A stretch of 64,000 nt of DNA from Streptomyces sp. SAI-135 (GTDB lineage Bacteria; Actinomycetota; Actinomycetes; Streptomycetales; Streptomycetaceae), in assembly GCF_029893805.1 (NCBI RefSeq), contig NZ_JARXYP010000002.1, positions 6,882,001 through 6,946,000 of the forward strand, in the 5' to 3' direction. Both the position numbers and the translations under genes were made by a program. Of this stretch, positions 18,118 through 27,630 are shown in pieces (the stretch's first letter is position 1; each line of letters begins with the position of its first letter). The notes under the pieces are model-generated. The model ran no database searches and was not told the DNA's origin. It saw nothing but the letters and a program-made list of their open reading frames with translations.

Positions 18118-21100
18118 ATGCGTTTCCGTCCGACGTCCCTGCTGCTGGCGGCCGTTCTCGCGGCCACCGGCGCCACCCCCGCCCTCGCGGCACCCGCCGC
18201 GCCCCCCGGTCTCGTCGACGACCCGACCGCCTATGTGAACCCGCTCATCGGCACGAAGAACGGCGGCAACGTCTTCCCCGGCGCCGTCGCACCGTTCGGC
18301 ATGTTCTCCTTCAGCCCCGAGAACACCCGGGGCGACGCCACCCGCACCGCCGCCCCCGGCGGCTACCTGTACGACGCCACCCGCGTCCGCGGCTTCAGCC
18401 TCACCCACATGTCCGGCACCGGCTGCGCGGGCGGCAGCGGCGACATCCCGATCCTGCCGTTCGCCGGCGAGGTCACCTCGTCGCCCGCGAGCGACACCAA
18501 GGACACGGTGTACGCGGCCGACTTCAGCCACGCCGACGAGACCGCGGAACCCGGCCACTACAAGGTGGGCCTCGCCTCCGGCGTGACCGCCGACCTCGCC
18601 GCCACCGCCCGCACCGGCTCGGCCCGTTTCACCTACCCGGCCGACAAGCCCGCCTCGCTGCTGTTCCGCACCGCCAACTCCGAGGTGGGCTCGACCGGTT
18701 CCACGGTCGAGATCGACCCGGCGACCCGGACCGTCTCCGGCTCGGTCACCTCCGGCAACTTCTGCGGCTACCTCGACCCGGAAGGCCGACGCGCCTACTA
18801 CACCCTGCACTTCACGGCCCACTTCGACCGCCCCTTCGCGGCCACCGGCACCTGGCAGGACGACAAGCTCACCCCCGGCTCGCTGTCGGCCTCCGGCGGC
18901 ACGGGCGGGTTCTCGCAGGGCGGGCGGCCCGTCGCGGGCAAGGGGGCGGGCGGATACGTCCGGTTCGCACCCGGCACCGAAGAGGTCGGCGTCCGGATCG
19001 GGATCTCGTACGTCAGCCGGGCGGGTGCCGAGGCCAACCTCGCAGCCGAGAACCCGCGAGGCCGCTCCTTCGACGCGGTGCGCGACGCGGCCCGCCGGGC
19101 CTGGCGTGAGCGGCTGCGGGCGATCCGCGTCGGCGGCGGCACCGAGGACGAGCGCACCACCTTCTACACCGCGCTCTACCACGCCCTTCTCCATCCCAAC
19201 GTCATCAGCGACGCCGACGGCCGCTACCGGGGCAGCGACGACAAGGTGCACACCGTCGCCCGGGGCCACCGCGCCCAGTACGGCACCTTCTCCGGCTGGG
19301 ACGTCTACCGCGGCCAGGTGCAACTGCTGACCCTGCTCGACGCCCGCACCGGATCGGACGTGGCGCAGTCCCTGTACGAACTGGCCCGCCAGAACGGCGG
19401 TGTCTGGGACCGCTGGCTGCACGGAGCGAGCGGCACCCATGTCATGAACGGCGACCCCTCACCCATCGCCCTGGCCGGCATCCACGCCTTCGGCGGGAAG
19501 GACTTCGACCTGCGCGGCGCCCTGGACTCGCTCGTGGCGGCGGCCACCGTCCCCACCGACGAGGACCTGTCGTCGGCGGGGAAGCCGGTGCTCTCGGTCG
19601 GCCAGCGCCCCTCCCTCGACAAGTACCTGAAGCTGCACTACATGCCCTCCGTCTCCAACGCCTGGGGCGGCGCCGCCGAGACCCTGGAGATGTCCGGCGC
19701 CGACTTCGCCCTGTCCCAACTGGCACGCGCGGCGGGGGAGAAGAGCACGGCGGCAGCCTTCACCAAGAGATCCCAGTGGTGGCAGAACACCTTCAACATC
19801 GCCGCCGACCCGACCGGCGGGTACATCGCCCACCGCAAGGCGGACGGCAGCTGGGTCACCGGCTTCACCCCGGGCACCGGCAACGGGTTCGTCGAGGGGA
19901 CCGCGGCCCAGTACACCTGGATGGTCCAGCACGACCCCGCGGGCCTGTTCGCCGCGATGGGCGGCCGCGACAAGGCCCTCGCCCGCCTCGACTCCTTTTT
20001 CCACGACGACAAGGGCGACTGGGCCTTCACCGGCAACGGCGGCGAGAAGTCCGAGCTGGACAACGAGCCGTCGATCAACGTCCCCTACCTGTACGCCTAC
20101 GCGGGCGCCCCCCACAAGACGCAGGAGACCGTCCGCGCCGCCATGCGGCAACTGTGGTCCACCCAGCCGGGCGGCATCCCCGGCAACGACGACCTCGGCG
20201 CGATGTCCGCCTGGTACGTCTTCTCCGCGCTCGGCATGTACCCCCAGGTGCCGTCCCGGTCCGAACTCGTCCTCGCCTCACCGCTGTTCCCGCGGATCGA
20301 GATCGACCGGCCCACCGGCAACGACATCTCCGTCCGCGCGGAGGGAGCCGCCGCCGACGCCCCGTACATCCACTCGCTGAAGGTGAACGGCCGTAGCAGC
20401 CAGGCGCCTTGGCTGCCCGCGTCCTTCGTGCGGGACGGCGGCCGGCTCGACTACACCCTCTCGAGCCGGCCCGCCCCGGCCTGGGGAGCGGACGCGGCAC
20501 CGCCGTCCTTCCGCGAGGGCGAGCAGCCGTACCAGATCGGCGTCGGCCCGACCACGGCGACGCTCGCGCCGGGCGGCAGCACCAAGATCGGTGTGCGCGC
20601 GCTGTCGCTGAGCGGCGACGGCACGGGCCCCGAGGTCCGCTTCCGCGTGCAGACCCCGGAAGGCGTCACCGCGAGCCCCGCCGAGGGCACGGTGGCCGAC
20701 GGCGCCCAGGAGATCACCCTGAGCACCACCGAGGGCACCGCGCAGGGCTTTCACGACGTCACGGTCGCCGTCACCTCGGAGGGCACCGCGTACGAGCAGC
20801 CGGTCTCCCTCACGGTGGCCGCGCCGGGCACCCTCCTCGCCGCGTACGACAACACCGGGATCTCGGACGACTCGGGGGACCACGACGAGGCCGACTACGA
20901 CGGCGGCGGCTGGAGCTACTCGCGCCAGGCGCTGGAGGCGGCCGGCCTCACCCCGGGCCGGCAGGGCACGGTGAGCGGTCTGGCCTACACCTGGCCGAAC
21001 TCACCGAGCGGCCGCCCCGACAACGCCACGGCATCCGGACAGACGCTGCAACTGGACACGCCCGCCGGCCGGTTGTCGTTCATCGGCAGCGCGGTCAACG

Positions 21101-21387
21101 GCAACCAGCAGAGCCAGGCCACCGTCACCTACACCGACGGCGGCACCGCCACGGTCGAACTCGCCTTCACGGACTGGACCGTCGGCGGAGGCGGCGGCAC
21201 CGTCCAGTACGGCAACGAGGTGGTCGCCCGCGCCGCCTACCGCAACGTGGCGGGCGCGGACCGGGACCCGGTGGCGACGTACGTCTTCGCCACGAAGCCC
21301 TTCACGGCACCGGAGGGCAGGAAGATCGCGAGCGTGACGCTGCCGCGGAACACGGACCTGCACGTGTTCACCCTCGCTACCGGCTGA
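18118..21387 (+). CDS. Secreted GH92 alpha-mannosidase
   Basis: 1089 aa. ATG 18118 was chosen for its AAGGAGGAGG site and signal peptide (MRFRPTSLLLAAVLAATGAT, cleavage near residue 24). The N-terminal beta-sandwich starts DPTAYVNPLIGTKNGGNVFP, a GH92 hallmark. The (alpha/alpha)6 domain has LYHALLHPNVIS, GTFSGWDVYRGQVQLLTLLD, ELDNEPSINVPYLYAYAGAP and DDLGAMSAWYVFSALGMYP, carrying the conserved acidic residues. GH92 enzymes are Ca-dependent exo-alpha-mannosidases acting on N-glycans or mannans. After about residue 810 a bacterial Ig-like segment and a roughly 190-residue beta domain (SDDSGDHDEADYDGGGWSYS) follow, typical of Streptomyces copies. Two LacI-type operators precede it. Confidence 0.93.
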   Translation: MRFRPTSLLLAAVLAATGATPALAAPAAPPGLVDDPTAYVNPLIGTKNGGNVFPGAVAPFGMFSFSPENTRGDATRTAAPGGYLYDATRVRGFSLTHMSGTGCAGGSGDIPILPFAGEVTSSPASDTKDTVYAADFSHADETAEPGHYKVGLASGVTADLAATARTGSARFTYPADKPASLLFRTANSEVGSTGSTVEIDPATRTVSGSVTSGNFCGYLDPEGRRAYYTLHFTAHFDRPFAATGTWQDDKLTPGSLSASGGTGGFSQGGRPVAGKGAGGYVRFAPGTEEVGVRIGISYVSRAGAEANLAAENPRGRSFDAVRDAARRAWRERLRAIRVGGGTEDERTTFYTALYHALLHPNVISDADGRYRGSDDKVHTVARGHRAQYGTFSGWDVYRGQVQLLTLLDARTGSDVAQSLYELARQNGGVWDRWLHGASGTHVMNGDPSPIALAGIHAFGGKDFDLRGALDSLVAAATVPTDEDLSSAGKPVLSVGQRPSLDKYLKLHYMPSVSNAWGGAAETLEMSGADFALSQLARAAGEKSTAAAFTKRSQWWQNTFNIAADPTGGYIAHRKADGSWVTGFTPGTGNGFVEGTAAQYTWMVQHDPAGLFAAMGGRDKALARLDSFFHDDKGDWAFTGNGGEKSELDNEPSINVPYLYAYAGAPHKTQETVRAAMRQLWSTQPGGIPGNDDLGAMSAWYVFSALGMYPQVPSRSELVLASPLFPRIEIDRPTGNDISVRAEGAAADAPYIHSLKVNGRSSQAPWLPASFVRDGGRLDYTLSSRPAPAWGADAAPPSFREGEQPYQIGVGPTTATLAPGGSTKIGVRALSLSGDGTGPEVRFRVQTPEGVTASPAEGTVADGAQEITLSTTEGTAQGFHDVTVAVTSEGTAYEQPVSLTVAAPGTLLAAYDNTGISDDSGDHDEADYDGGGWSYSRQALEAAGLTPGRQGTVSGLAYTWPNSPSGRPDNATASGQTLQLDTPAGRLSFIGSAVNGNQQSQATVTYTDGGTATVELAFTDWTVGGGGGTVQYGNEVVARAAYRNVAGADRDPVATYVFATKPFTAPEGRKIASVTLPRNTDLHVFTLATG

Positions 21388-22372
21388 TCCCCGACACATC
21401 GCGCAGCCAGTCGAGTTGGCGGCGCACGTGCACCGCGTCGCCGCCCTCGTGGCCGTTGTACGGATAGGCGTGGATCTCCTTGCGGGGGTCCGCGCCGCTC
21501 AGTTCCCCGTACCGGTTGAAGGCCGCGTACGCCCCGCTCGGCGGGCACACCGTGTCCCGCAGCCCCGTCCCGAAGTGGGCCGGGGCTGCGGCGCGCCGCG
21601 CGAAGGAGACGCCCTCCACGTACGACAGCGTGCGGTACGCGGCCTCCTCCACGCCCCGGTGCACGGCGAGGTACGCGCCGATCTCGCCGTACGGGCTCGC
21701 GTCGGTCAGCTCCAGGGCGCGCCGGATGCCGCACAGGAAGGGCGCGGTGACCAGGACCGCCGCCAGGTCCGGCACCAGCCCCGCGACCGCCAGCGCCAGC
21801 CCGCCGCCCTGGCTGTTGCCCACGGCCGCCACCCGGGTGCCGTCCACCCCCGGCAGTGCCCGCACCGCCGTCACCGCACGCACCGCGTCCGTGATCAGCC
21901 GCCGGTAGTGATAGGCGCGCGGGTCGGGCAGGCCCCGTACCGCGGGGCCCGGGCCTCCCGGCGCCGAAGCGTGCGGGTCGGGGGTCGCGCCGCCGTTGCC
22001 GTACTGGTCGCCCTGGCCGCGGTTGTCCATCAGCAGATGCGCGTACCCGGCGTTCACCCAGGTCAGCCGTTCGTGCGGAAGGCCGCGGCCCCGGCCGTAA
22101 CCGGCGTACTCGACGACCGCGGGCAGCGGCTCGGGCCCCTCGGCCGGTCTGCTGTACCAGGCGCGCACCGGATCGCCGCCGAAGCCCCGGAAGATGATGT
22201 CCCAGGTCCGGGTCAGCCGCAGGCCGTTCTCCACGGGGCGCACCGACACCAACACCTCCGTCTGCGCGGCCTCCTTCAGGGTGTCACGCCAGAACTCGCC
22301 GAAATCCGGGGGTTCCTGGACATCGGGGCGGTAGCGCTCCAGCTCCGCGGCGGGCAGATCGAACGCAGGCAC
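21377..22372 (-). CDS. Acetyl xylan esterase (AXE1/CE7 family)
   Basis: 331 aa intracellular-type alpha/beta hydrolase (no signal peptide), starting at GTG 22372 with GAGGTG before it. The fold landmarks are PAVVEYAGYGRGRGLP, YAHLLMDNRGQGDQYG (conserved RGQG), the nucleophile elbow AAVGNSQGGGLALA with Ser, the acid in GLRDTVCPPSGAYAAFN, and a catalytic His in AYPYNGHEGGDA. CE7 enzymes remove acetyl groups from xylo-oligosaccharides and cephalosporin C. It is divergent from an oligosaccharide importer with xylan-type operators between them, and its 3' end overlaps the GH92 stop by 11 bp (convergent). Confidence 0.93.
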   Translation of the reverse strand: MPAFDLPAAELERYRPDVQEPPDFGEFWRDTLKEAAQTEVLVSVRPVENGLRLTRTWDIIFRGFGGDPVRAWYSRPAEGPEPLPAVVEYAGYGRGRGLPHERLTWVNAGYAHLLMDNRGQGDQYGNGGATPDPHASAPGGPGPAVRGLPDPRAYHYRRLITDAVRAVTAVRALPGVDGTRVAAVGNSQGGGLALAVAGLVPDLAAVLVTAPFLCGIRRALELTDASPYGEIGAYLAVHRGVEEAAYRTLSYVEGVSFARRAAAPAHFGTGLRDTVCPPSGAYAAFNRYGELSGADPRKEIHAYPYNGHEGGDAVHVRRQLDWLRDVSGISR

Positions 22373-22402
22373 AGGACACCTCGCATGAGTCGGTCCAAGT
22401 AG

Positions 22403-22413
22403 TGAAACTTGCG
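22403..22413. promoter_or_regulatory. Imperfect xylan-type operator (esterase side)
   Basis: TGAAACTTGCG matches CGAAACTTTCG at 9 of 11 positions and sits 31 bp upstream of the acetyl xylan esterase start. Confidence 0.45.
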
Positions 22414-22519
22414 GAGGACGCTGGGATGTGGCCTCTCGGTCCTACCCATCTCCTGTCCCGCCCATCTCCCGCCCGCCCCATTGACAGCGCTTTCTCCTGC
22501 CCTCTAAGTTGCCGCGGAG

Positions 22520-22529
22520 TTACCGGTAA
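22520..22529. promoter_or_regulatory. TTACCGGTAA palindrome
   Basis: A perfect 10-bp palindrome with central CG, 46 bp upstream of the importer start. A near copy (TTACCGGTTA) lies at 57444 in the beta-mannosidase promoter region. Confidence 0.4.
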
Positions 22530-22534
22530 GAGCT

Positions 22535-22545
22535 CGAAAGTTTCG
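22535..22545. promoter_or_regulatory. Xylan-type operator CGAAAGTTTCG (importer side)
   Basis: CGAAAGTTTCG, a perfect dyad around a central base and the complement of CGAAACTTTCG, the element reported upstream of actinomycete xylanase genes and bound by LacI-type xylan regulators (from memory). It is 30 bp before the importer start codon. Confidence 0.7.
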
Positions 22546-22575
22546 GTTCCATGTCTCCGTCTGAGAGGACCGAGC

Positions 22576-23556
22576 ATGAGCACATCCGTCAAGTCGGCCT
22601 CTCCACCGTCCAGCGTCGACGACCGGCCCGCGGCCCCCGCCCGCCCCGCGCCGCGCAGCGGATGGCGCCGGTCCCTGCGCCGCGACTGGCAGCTCTACTC
22701 GCTGGCCGTCCTGCCCCTGCTGTTCTTCCTGGTCTTCCGCTATCTGCCGATGATCGGCAATGTGATCGCCTTCCGGCGCTTCGAGCCAGGCGGCTCGATG
22801 TTCGGCGAGGACTGGGTGGGCCTGCGCTATGTGCGCATGTTCCTCAGCGACCCGACCTTCTGGCAGGTGTTCCGCAACACCCTGTGGCTCGGCGGGCTCA
22901 CCCTCGTGTTCTGCTTCCCCGTCCCGATCGTGCTCGCCCTGCTGCTCAACGAGGTGCGCCGGCGCTCCCTGAAACGGTTCGTGCAGTCGGTGTCGTACCT
23001 CCCGCACTTCCTGTCGATCGTGATCGTCGCCGGCCTCACGATGCAGATGCTCGCCACCGACGGGCCGGTCAACCACGCCCTCGGATGGCTCGGCCATGAC
23101 GAGATCCGCTTCATCCAGGAACCCGACTGGTTCCGCACGATCTACGTCGGCTCGGAGATCTGGCAGACCGCCGGCTGGGGCACGATCCTCTACCTCGCCG
23201 CGCTCACCACCATCGACGAGGACCTGTACGAGGCCGCGCGCATCGACGGCGCCAACCGCTGGCAGCAGATCTGGCACGTCACCCTGCCCGGCATCCGCCC
23301 CACCATGATCACGCTGCTGATCCTGAACGTCGGCACGTTCATGGCGGTCGGCTTCGAGAAGGTCCTGCTGCTGTACAACCCGCTGACCTACCCGACCGCC
23401 GACGTGATCTCGACGTACGTCTACCGGGCGGGCGTGGAGTCCAACAGCTTCAGCTACGCGGCCGCCATCGGGCTGTTCGAGGCGATCATCGGCCTGGTCC
23501 TGATCACGTCCGCCAACACGCTCTCGCGCCGCACGGTGGGGACCAGCCTGTGGTGA
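22576..23556 (+). CDS. Oligosaccharide ABC transporter permease, LplB type
   Basis: 326 aa inner-membrane permease. ATG 22576 is preferred over the longer reading because it gives the usual short hydrophilic N-terminus (GWRRSLRRDWQLYSLAVLPL) and has GAGAGGA before it. About six membrane segments are seen. YLPMIGNVIAFRRFEPGGSM and PTFWQVFRNTLWLGGLTLVF are typical of LplB/aldouronate transport permeases, and the EAA loop is YEAARIDGANRWQQIWHVTL with PGI after it. The next gene overlaps by 4 bp. Together with a YtcP-type permease and a 551-aa binding protein it forms a CUT1-like importer for xylan-derived oligosaccharides, judging by the neighbours. Confidence 0.92.
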   Translation: MSTSVKSASPPSSVDDRPAAPARPAPRSGWRRSLRRDWQLYSLAVLPLLFFLVFRYLPMIGNVIAFRRFEPGGSMFGEDWVGLRYVRMFLSDPTFWQVFRNTLWLGGLTLVFCFPVPIVLALLLNEVRRRSLKRFVQSVSYLPHFLSIVIVAGLTMQMLATDGPVNHALGWLGHDEIRFIQEPDWFRTIYVGSEIWQTAGWGTILYLAALTTIDEDLYEAARIDGANRWQQIWHVTLPGIRPTMITLLILNVGTFMAVGFEKVLLLYNPLTYPTADVISTYVYRAGVESNSFSYAAAIGLFEAIIGLVLITSANTLSRRTVGTSLW

Positions 23557-24422
23557 GGCCGAGCCGCTCCTACCGGGTCTTCCAGGGCGTCAACGGGGTG
23601 GTCCTGAGCCTTGTGGTGCTCGTGACCCTGTACCCCTTCGTCAACATCGTCGCGCGGTCCTTCAGCGGGGAGAGGCAGATCCGGGCCGGTGAAGTGACCT
23701 TGTGGCCCAAGGGGTTCAACCTCACCACGTACCGGATCGTCTTCCAGGACTCGATGTTCTGGCGCAACTACGGCAACACCGTGTTCTACACGGTCGTCTC
23801 CACCGCCGTGGCCATGGTCCTGACGACCTGTTACGCCTACGTCCTGTCGAAGAAGCACCTCAGGGGGCGCGGGGTGCTCGTCGGCATCGCCGTGTTCACC
23901 ATGTTCTTCACCGGCGGCCTGATCCCGAACTACATCCTGGTCACCGAGCTCGGACTGCAGAACAGCGTCTGGGCCATCGCGCTGCCCAACGCGATCAGCG
24001 TCTTCAACCTGCTGGTGATGAAGGCCTTCTTCGAGAGCCTGCCCACCGAGCTGGAGGAGGCCGCGCAGATCGACGGCCTGAGCACCTACGGCATCCTCCT
24101 GCGGATCGTGCTGCCCCTGTCCAAGGCGGTCGTCGCGACCATGGTGCTCTTCTACACGGTGTCCTTCTGGAACTCCTGGTTCAGCGCGTTCCTCTACATG
24201 GACCAGTCCGACCTCATGCCGGTCACCGTCTATCTGCGCAACCTCATCGCCGGTGCCACCGGCGGCGGCAACGCGGGCGCCGCAACCGCCGAGCTCAGCC
24301 AGGTCGGCGCGAGCATCCAGGCGGTCACGATCGTGCTCACCGCACTGCCGATCATCTGCGTGTACCCGTTCGTCCAGCGCTACTTCGTCTCGGGCGTGAT
24401 GCTCGGCGCGGTCAAGGGCTGA
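23553..24422 (+). CDS. Oligosaccharide ABC transporter permease, YtcP type
   Basis: 289 aa from GTG 23553 (GTGA overlap with the previous stop); a GTG one codon earlier is equally readable. Opening SRSYRVFQGVNGVVLSLVVL gives TM1. TYRIVFQDSMFWRNYGNTVF, the EAA loop EEAAQIDGLSTYGILLRIVL and MPVTVYLRNLI are characteristic of YtcP/CUT1 second permeases. It ends YPFVQRYFVSGVMLGAVKG, the standard C-terminus of the family. It pairs with the LplB-type permease to form the membrane pore. Confidence 0.92.
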   Translation: MRPSRSYRVFQGVNGVVLSLVVLVTLYPFVNIVARSFSGERQIRAGEVTLWPKGFNLTTYRIVFQDSMFWRNYGNTVFYTVVSTAVAMVLTTCYAYVLSKKHLRGRGVLVGIAVFTMFFTGGLIPNYILVTELGLQNSVWAIALPNAISVFNLLVMKAFFESLPTELEEAAQIDGLSTYGILLRIVLPLSKAVVATMVLFYTVSFWNSWFSAFLYMDQSDLMPVTVYLRNLIAGATGGGNAGAATAELSQVGASIQAVTIVLTALPIICVYPFVQRYFVSGVMLGAVKG

Positions 24423-24459
24423 CAGCCCGTCACATCCCCAACGGAACAAAGGAGTATCC

Positions 24460-26115
24460 GTGGAGAACACCGGATCGCTGTCACGGCGTCAGATCCTGGC
24501 CGCCGCAGGATTCATCGGTCTCGCCGGCCTCACCGGGTGCGGCAGCGGCGACGACGGAGGCGACTCCAAGGACCTCTCCAAGAAGCGCAACGGCGCGATG
24601 AAGGAGTACCGGGCGGGCCAGCAGTTCAAGGCGTCCAAGGCGCTGTCCTTCTCCATGCTGCACAACGACAACCCGGTCTACCCCCTCAAGAAGAACTGGC
24701 TGTTCTGGAAGGAGGTCACCAAGCGCACCGGGGTCACCATCAAGCCCCTCGACGTCCCGCTCGCCGACTACGAGAAGAAGCGCAGCGTCCTCATCGGCGC
24801 GGGCGACGCCCCCTTCATCATCCCGAAGACCTACCACCCCGGCGAGGTCGCCTTCGTGTCCTCGGGCGCGATCCTCCCGGTCAGCGAGTACGTCGACCTG
24901 ATGCCCAACTTCCGGGACAAGGTGCGCAAGTGGAAGCTCGAGCCCGAGCTCGACTCCATCCGCCAGTCCGACGGCAAGTACTACCTGCTCCCCGGTCTGC
25001 ACGAGAGACCGAAGTCGAACTACTCGCTGTCCTTCCGCACCGACATCCTCGACCAGCACGGACTGACCCTGCCCACGACCTGGGACGAGGTGTACGACGT
25101 CCTCAGGGCGCTCAAGGCGGAGTACCCGGACAAGTACCCGTGGACCGACCGCTGGAGCACCAACACCCCCTTTCCGTGCGGGGCGTTGTTCGGATATCTC
25201 GGCCAGGCCCACGGGGTGAAGGCCGGCTGGAACTACGACAACATCAGCTTCGACACCAAGGCGCAGCGGTTCGTCTTCACCGCGGCCCAGGACGCCTACC
25301 GGCAGATGATCGAGTACCTGAGGAAGATCGTCGCCGAGAAGCTCCTCGACCCCGAGAGCTTCACCCAGCAGGACGACCAGGCCATCCAGAAGCTGCTCGC
25401 CGAGAAGTCGTACGTGATCAGCGCCAACTCGCAGGAGCTGGTGCAGAACTACCGCTACAACCTGAACAAGCAGGTCAAGGGATCCAGGATCGAGATGGTC
25501 CCGGTGCCCCTCGGCCCGGCGGGACCGATCCTGCTGAGCGGCATCCGGCTGGAGAACGGCGTCATGATCTCCAGCAAGGCCCTCAAGAGCGCCGACTTCG
25601 TCGCGATGATGCAGTTCGTGGACTGGCTCTGGTACTCCGACCAGGGCCAGAGGTTCTGCAAGTGGGGCGTGGAGGGCGTCACCTACACCGAGTCCGGCGG
25701 CACGTACACGCTGAAGCCCGGGATATCGCTGATGGGCTCCGACCCGGACGCCCCGGAGGACCTCCAGAAGGACTACGGCTTCTTCAACGGCGTGTTCACC
25801 TACGGCGGCAGCTGGGAGCTGGTGTCCTCCAACTTCGGCCCGGACGAGAAGAAGTTCCAGGACGTCATGTCCCAGCGCAAGGAGCTCCCCGTCGACCCGG
25901 CCCACCCCCTGCAGTCCTTCGAGCAGGAGCAGGCCACGCTCTGGGACACCCCGCTCAAGGACCACGCCATCCAGAACACCCTCCAGTTCGTGCTCGGCAA
26001 GCGCCCGATGTCCGAATGGGACGCGTATGTGTCCGAGCTGAAGGCCAAGAACATGCAGCAACTCGTCGACCTGCACAACAAGGCGTACGAGCGGTTCAGG
26101 AAGGAGAACGGGTGA
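24460..26115 (+). CDS. Oligosaccharide-binding lipoprotein of the LplB/YtcP importer
   Basis: 551 aa from GTG 24460 with AAAGGAGTATCC before it. The signal peptide has an RR pair (SLSRRQILAAAGFIGLAGL) and lipobox LTGC, so a Tat-exported lipoprotein is likely. The length and motifs (NWLFWKEVTKRTGVTIKPLD, LIGAGDAPFI, PTTWDEVYDVLRALKAEYPD, VEGVTYTESGG) match the large LplA/LipO-type binding proteins for aldouronates and other oligosaccharides. The stop overlaps the GH39 gene, showing one operon: permease, permease, binding protein, GH39, YesL. Confidence 0.9.
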   Translation: MENTGSLSRRQILAAAGFIGLAGLTGCGSGDDGGDSKDLSKKRNGAMKEYRAGQQFKASKALSFSMLHNDNPVYPLKKNWLFWKEVTKRTGVTIKPLDVPLADYEKKRSVLIGAGDAPFIIPKTYHPGEVAFVSSGAILPVSEYVDLMPNFRDKVRKWKLEPELDSIRQSDGKYYLLPGLHERPKSNYSLSFRTDILDQHGLTLPTTWDEVYDVLRALKAEYPDKYPWTDRWSTNTPFPCGALFGYLGQAHGVKAGWNYDNISFDTKAQRFVFTAAQDAYRQMIEYLRKIVAEKLLDPESFTQQDDQAIQKLLAEKSYVISANSQELVQNYRYNLNKQVKGSRIEMVPVPLGPAGPILLSGIRLENGVMISSKALKSADFVAMMQFVDWLWYSDQGQRFCKWGVEGVTYTESGGTYTLKPGISLMGSDPDAPEDLQKDYGFFNGVFTYGGSWELVSSNFGPDEKKFQDVMSQRKELPVDPAHPLQSFEQEQATLWDTPLKDHAIQNTLQFVLGKRPMSEWDAYVSELKAKNMQQLVDLHNKAYERFRKENG

Positions 26116-27630
26116 TCTTCCGCGTGCCGGCCGAGCCGACCGGCCGCCTGTCCGGCGCCTGGCGGCACTGCGTCGGCACCGGACGGATCGAACTCGCCCT
26201 GCGCCGCGACCACCAGGACTCCCTGAAGCTGCTCCAGCGCGAGATCGGCTTCCGCTGCATCCGGGGACACGGCCTGTTCAGCGACGGCATGGGCGTGTAT
26301 CGGCCCTACGAGTGGCCCGAGGGCGTCCGGGGCGTCCGTCACTCCTTCACCTACGTCGACCAGGTCGTCGACGCCTGGCTGGAGCTCGGCATCCGGCCGT
26401 TCCTCGAACTCGGTTTCATGCCGACGGAGTTGGCGTCGGGCAAGCAGACCGTGTTCTGGTGGCACGGCAACGTCACCCCGCCCCGTTCGCACCGGGAGTG
26501 GGCGGCCCTGGTCAAGGCGACCCTCACCCACCTCGTCGACCGCTACGGCCTCGACGAGGTGCGGCAATGGCCCGTCGAGGTCTGGAACGAGCCCAACCTG
26601 CCCGACTTCTGGCAGGGCGCGGACGAGCGGGCCTACCACCGCCTCTACGAGGTGACGGCCGCCGCGGTGAAGGAGGTGGACCCGGACCTCCAGGTCGGCG
26701 GCCCCGCGATCTCACCGGGCGCCGACGAGTGGCTGGACCGCTTCGCCCGAGTTCGCCGAACGGCGCGGTGTCCCGGTCGACTTCGTGTCGAAGCACGCCT
26801 ACACCTCGGGCCCCGCCCAGCACGTCCCCTTCGGCGTCCACCAGACCCTGGCACCCGCCCAGCACCTCCTGGACCAGTTCGCCACGCCCCGCGAGCGCCT
26901 GAAGGACACCGCGCTCGGCGAACTCCCCGTCCACATCACGGAGTTCAACTCCTCCTACCGTCCCGACAACCCGGTCCACGACACCGCCTTCCACGCGGCC
27001 TACCTGGCACCGGTCCTCGCACGCGGCGGCGACCACGTCGACTCCTTCTCGTACTGGACCTTCAGCGACGTGTTCGAGGAGGCCGGCCCGCCGACCGCCC
27101 TCTTCCACGGCGGCTTCGGCCTGCTCACCCACCGACAGGTGCGGAAACCGACGTACCACCTCTACGCCTTCATGGCCCGCATGGGCCCCGACCTGCTCAC
27201 CCGCGGCACCGACCACCTGGTCACCCGGCACCCCGACGGCCGGGTGACCGTCCTCGCCTGGGCGCCGGTCGACGCGAGCGGCGCCACACCCGGCCCGGAC
27301 CGGCACCGACTGCGCCTGTCGGTACCGGTGCGGGGCGCGCGAAAGGCGTTCGTCCGGCGGTCCGTGGTCGACGAGGAGCACGGCAACGCCCGTACGGCCT
27401 GGCAGCGGATGGGCAGCCCGCGCTCACCCGGCCCGCACCAGCTCGACATGCTCCACGAGGCCGCCGAACCCGGCCGGCGGCATCTGCGGCTGCCCGTCGA
27501 GGACGACCGGGCCGTACTGGACCTGACGCTGGCCCGGCACGAGATCACGCTCGTGGAGGTCAGCGCGGTCGTGGCGGAGGCACCGCCGTGGTGGGACGAA
27601 CGCCGACTGCTGGGAAGGGAGGCGGAGTGA
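26112..27630 (+). pseudogene. GH39-type beta-xylosidase, interrupted by a one-base frameshift
   Basis: A GH39 glycosidase of about 505 residues starting at GTG 26112. The first part has LQREIGFRCIRGHGLFSDGM, LGIRPFLELGFMP and the acid/base Glu in VEVWNEPNLPDFWQ. At the CCC run 26746-26748 one extra C shifts the frame. The correct continuation (EFAERRGVPVDFVSKHAYTS) is found in the next frame and runs to 27630, including the probable nucleophile in VHITEFNSSY and a C-terminal beta domain. Removing one C restores a full enzyme with no other lesion, so it is either a very recent mutation or a sequencing error. GH39 enzymes release xylose from xylo-oligosaccharides, in keeping with the importer. 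Confidence 0.85.

Noticed and set aside
23550..23552. Alternative GTG start of the YtcP-type permease
   Set aside because: Differs by one codon only; the GTGA overlap at 23553 is the commoner arrangement. Not decisive.
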